The notes beneath the pieces were generated by a model. It saw only the letters and a program-made list of their open reading frames with translations, searched no databases and had not been told where the DNA came from. 64,000 nucleotides of DNA. Origin: Streptomyces sp. TSRI0281 (lineage in GTDB: Bacteria > Actinomycetota > Actinomycetes > Streptomycetales > Streptomycetaceae). The position numbers were made by a program, and so were the translations under genes. The stretch covers positions 408,791 through 472,790 of the forward strand of contig NZ_LWLE01000034.1 of the NCBI RefSeq assembly GCF_001905125.1, in the 5' to 3' direction. Shown piece after piece: positions 63,256-64,000 of the stretch. Position 1 is the first letter of the stretch. Each line of letters opens with the position of its first letter.

Positions 63256-63707
63256 TGAGCCGTGGGTGGCATCGGCGGGGGTGAAGTGCTCCGCTGCCAC
63301 GCTGTTCGGCGTCCGCGTCAGGTGAGCAAGCGATCTCAGCACATCGAGAATTCCCTCACCGGAACGGATCGTTACCAGAGCGATATATTGGCCTTGATTG
63401 ATCTTGCTTCTTGAGTCGGCGGGGGAGTTCCCGCCCGGGAACTTGTTCTGCAGTAAGGAAAGTTCCTCTACCCCCTGCTCTGTGCAGGCCAGGGGTGCGC
63501 GGCTCTATCTGGCGCTGGAGGGCCCACCCTGTAATGCGCTGACCTGCGCTTATCTGGGATTGGGATCGCTAGACGTTCGGGCGTGATTCCGTCAAGCTGG
63601 CCTGGCGTTCGGGTAATCCGACCCGGCGTCAAGTGCGGCCCGCCAAACGTTTCCTGATGCTGTGGTAGGGATCAAGGAACCGCCCGGCGGGCCAGAAGGG
63701 ATAACGC
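63256..63707. other. 452-base non-coding stretch of lower GC
   Basis: No frame with coding character. DNA is less GC-rich (GCGATATATTGGCCTTGATT) than the operon before it. It contains the 10-mer CTGACCTGCG at 63539 (the left end of the type-A element) but no CATAGTGACC or CGTT partner, and a GGGAGTTCCC...GGGAACTTG patch near 63423-63443. It could hold promoters for the following small gene or mark a module boundary. Confidence 0.5.
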
Positions 63708-63935
63708 ATGGGCATCCTCCGCTTCTTTATTAAGTATGCACGTCTCGAATTCTTGCCACTCGCTACGTCCGTCGTAGTCGGCGTGGTGTTCCTCGGTCTG
63801 ATGCTGGCGCTCTGCGGACCGATCGTCTGGCTGCTGCCGGTCGAGTTGGCCGAGGTGCTCGCCGGGGCGATCGCCACCTTCCTCGCGACGACCCTGCTCG
63901 GTGTCGTCGCCCTGGTGGTCCAGCGTCGCCGCTGA
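63708..63935 (+). CDS. Small two-helix membrane protein
   Basis: 75 aa, ATG with AGAAGGG. LATSVVVGVVFLGLMLALCG and VLAGAIATFLATTLLGVVAL are two membrane helices; the tail is VQRRR. Own terminator downstream and a non-coding gap upstream make it an independent single-gene unit, as typical for a moron. A holin is conceivable from topology but nothing else supports it. Confidence 0.5.
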   Translation: MGILRFFIKYARLEFLPLATSVVVGVVFLGLMLALCGPIVWLLPVELAEVLAGAIATFLATTLLGVVALVVQRRR

Positions 63936-63943
63936 ATGAACCG

Positions 63944-63976
63944 AGCCCCCCGTCAGCTTCCGCGTGACGGGGGGCT
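63944..63976 (+). terminator. Strong terminator
   Basis: AGCCCCCCGTCA and TGACGGGGGGCT, perfect 12-bp stem after the stop at 63935. Confidence 0.85.
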
Positions 63977-64000
63977 TGGCGCTCCAGCAGAAGCTGGCGC

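Noticed and set aside
63708..63935. Holin
   Set aside because: Two membrane helices alone are not enough; no endolysin is adjacent.

Overview
This window is very GC-rich DNA with actinobacterial codon use. Nearly all genes are on the + strand in tight ATGA, GTGA or TGATG overlaps, and it reads as part of a Streptomyces (or close relative) phage-plasmid. The left third looks like a plasmid: proline/alanine-rich multi-membrane proteins of the plasmid-spread (Spd) type, a NERD-domain protein, a DUF3560 protein, ParB and two DNA methyltransferases. The right third is a siphovirus head and head-tail operon: terminase, portal, MuF/protease, capsid, major tail and adaptor. Streptomyces plasmid-phages such as pZL12 and pFP4 are known precedents. 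I see no replication initiator, integrase, ParA, FtsK-like Tra, tape-measure protein or lysis gene here, so the element continues beyond both edges.

Layout. 1-3.2 kb: an RNA-ligase-like protein, small genes and a minus-strand HTH gene next to a 15-bp perfect inverted repeat. 3.4-9.6 kb: zinc-ribbon protein, then the Spd-like membrane operon and NERD gene. 9.6-15.4 kb: minus-strand HTH regulator, unknown genes, SWIM zinc protein, PP2C-like phosphatase, second minus-strand regulator with a duplicated HTH. 15.5-30.4 kb: single genes or short operons, many preceded by one of three repeated control elements: DUF3560/ParB, N6-adenine and C5-cytosine methyltransferases, a ParB-HTH paralogue, a stand-alone ComM/ChlI domain and many unknown proteins. 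30.6-33.1 kb: PAPS-reductase-like PP-loop protein, PadR cassette, tRNA-Gly. 33.2-37.7 kb: methyltransferase/Mom-like protein, ParB-like protein, small and large terminase subunits. 38-43 kb: unknown and small genes. 43.3-63.3 kb: virion operon. 63.3-64 kb: a non-coding stretch and one small membrane protein.

Control is the most unusual part. (A) Seven copies of an ~85-bp element combine an ECF-sigma-like promoter (GGAAC or GGTAC, 16-17 bp, CGTT) with an adjoining dyad of the GTTGGTCATAGTGACCAAC type. One further degenerate copy exists, and one operator copy lies in front of the minus-strand duplicated-HTH gene, the natural candidate repressor. (B) Three + strand copies of a 25-bp element ending in GGAAA share the downstream block CCACTCACCACC; a fourth copy faces the other minus-strand HTH gene. 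(C) Three hairpins have different but self-complementary stems between conserved GGGAAT and CCGACAGTCA. (D) A shared untranslated leader precedes the capsid and major-tail genes. Clusters of the TGTCCGGACA palindrome are scattered at gene ends. These assignments come from reading the sequence; no search or structure calculation was run.
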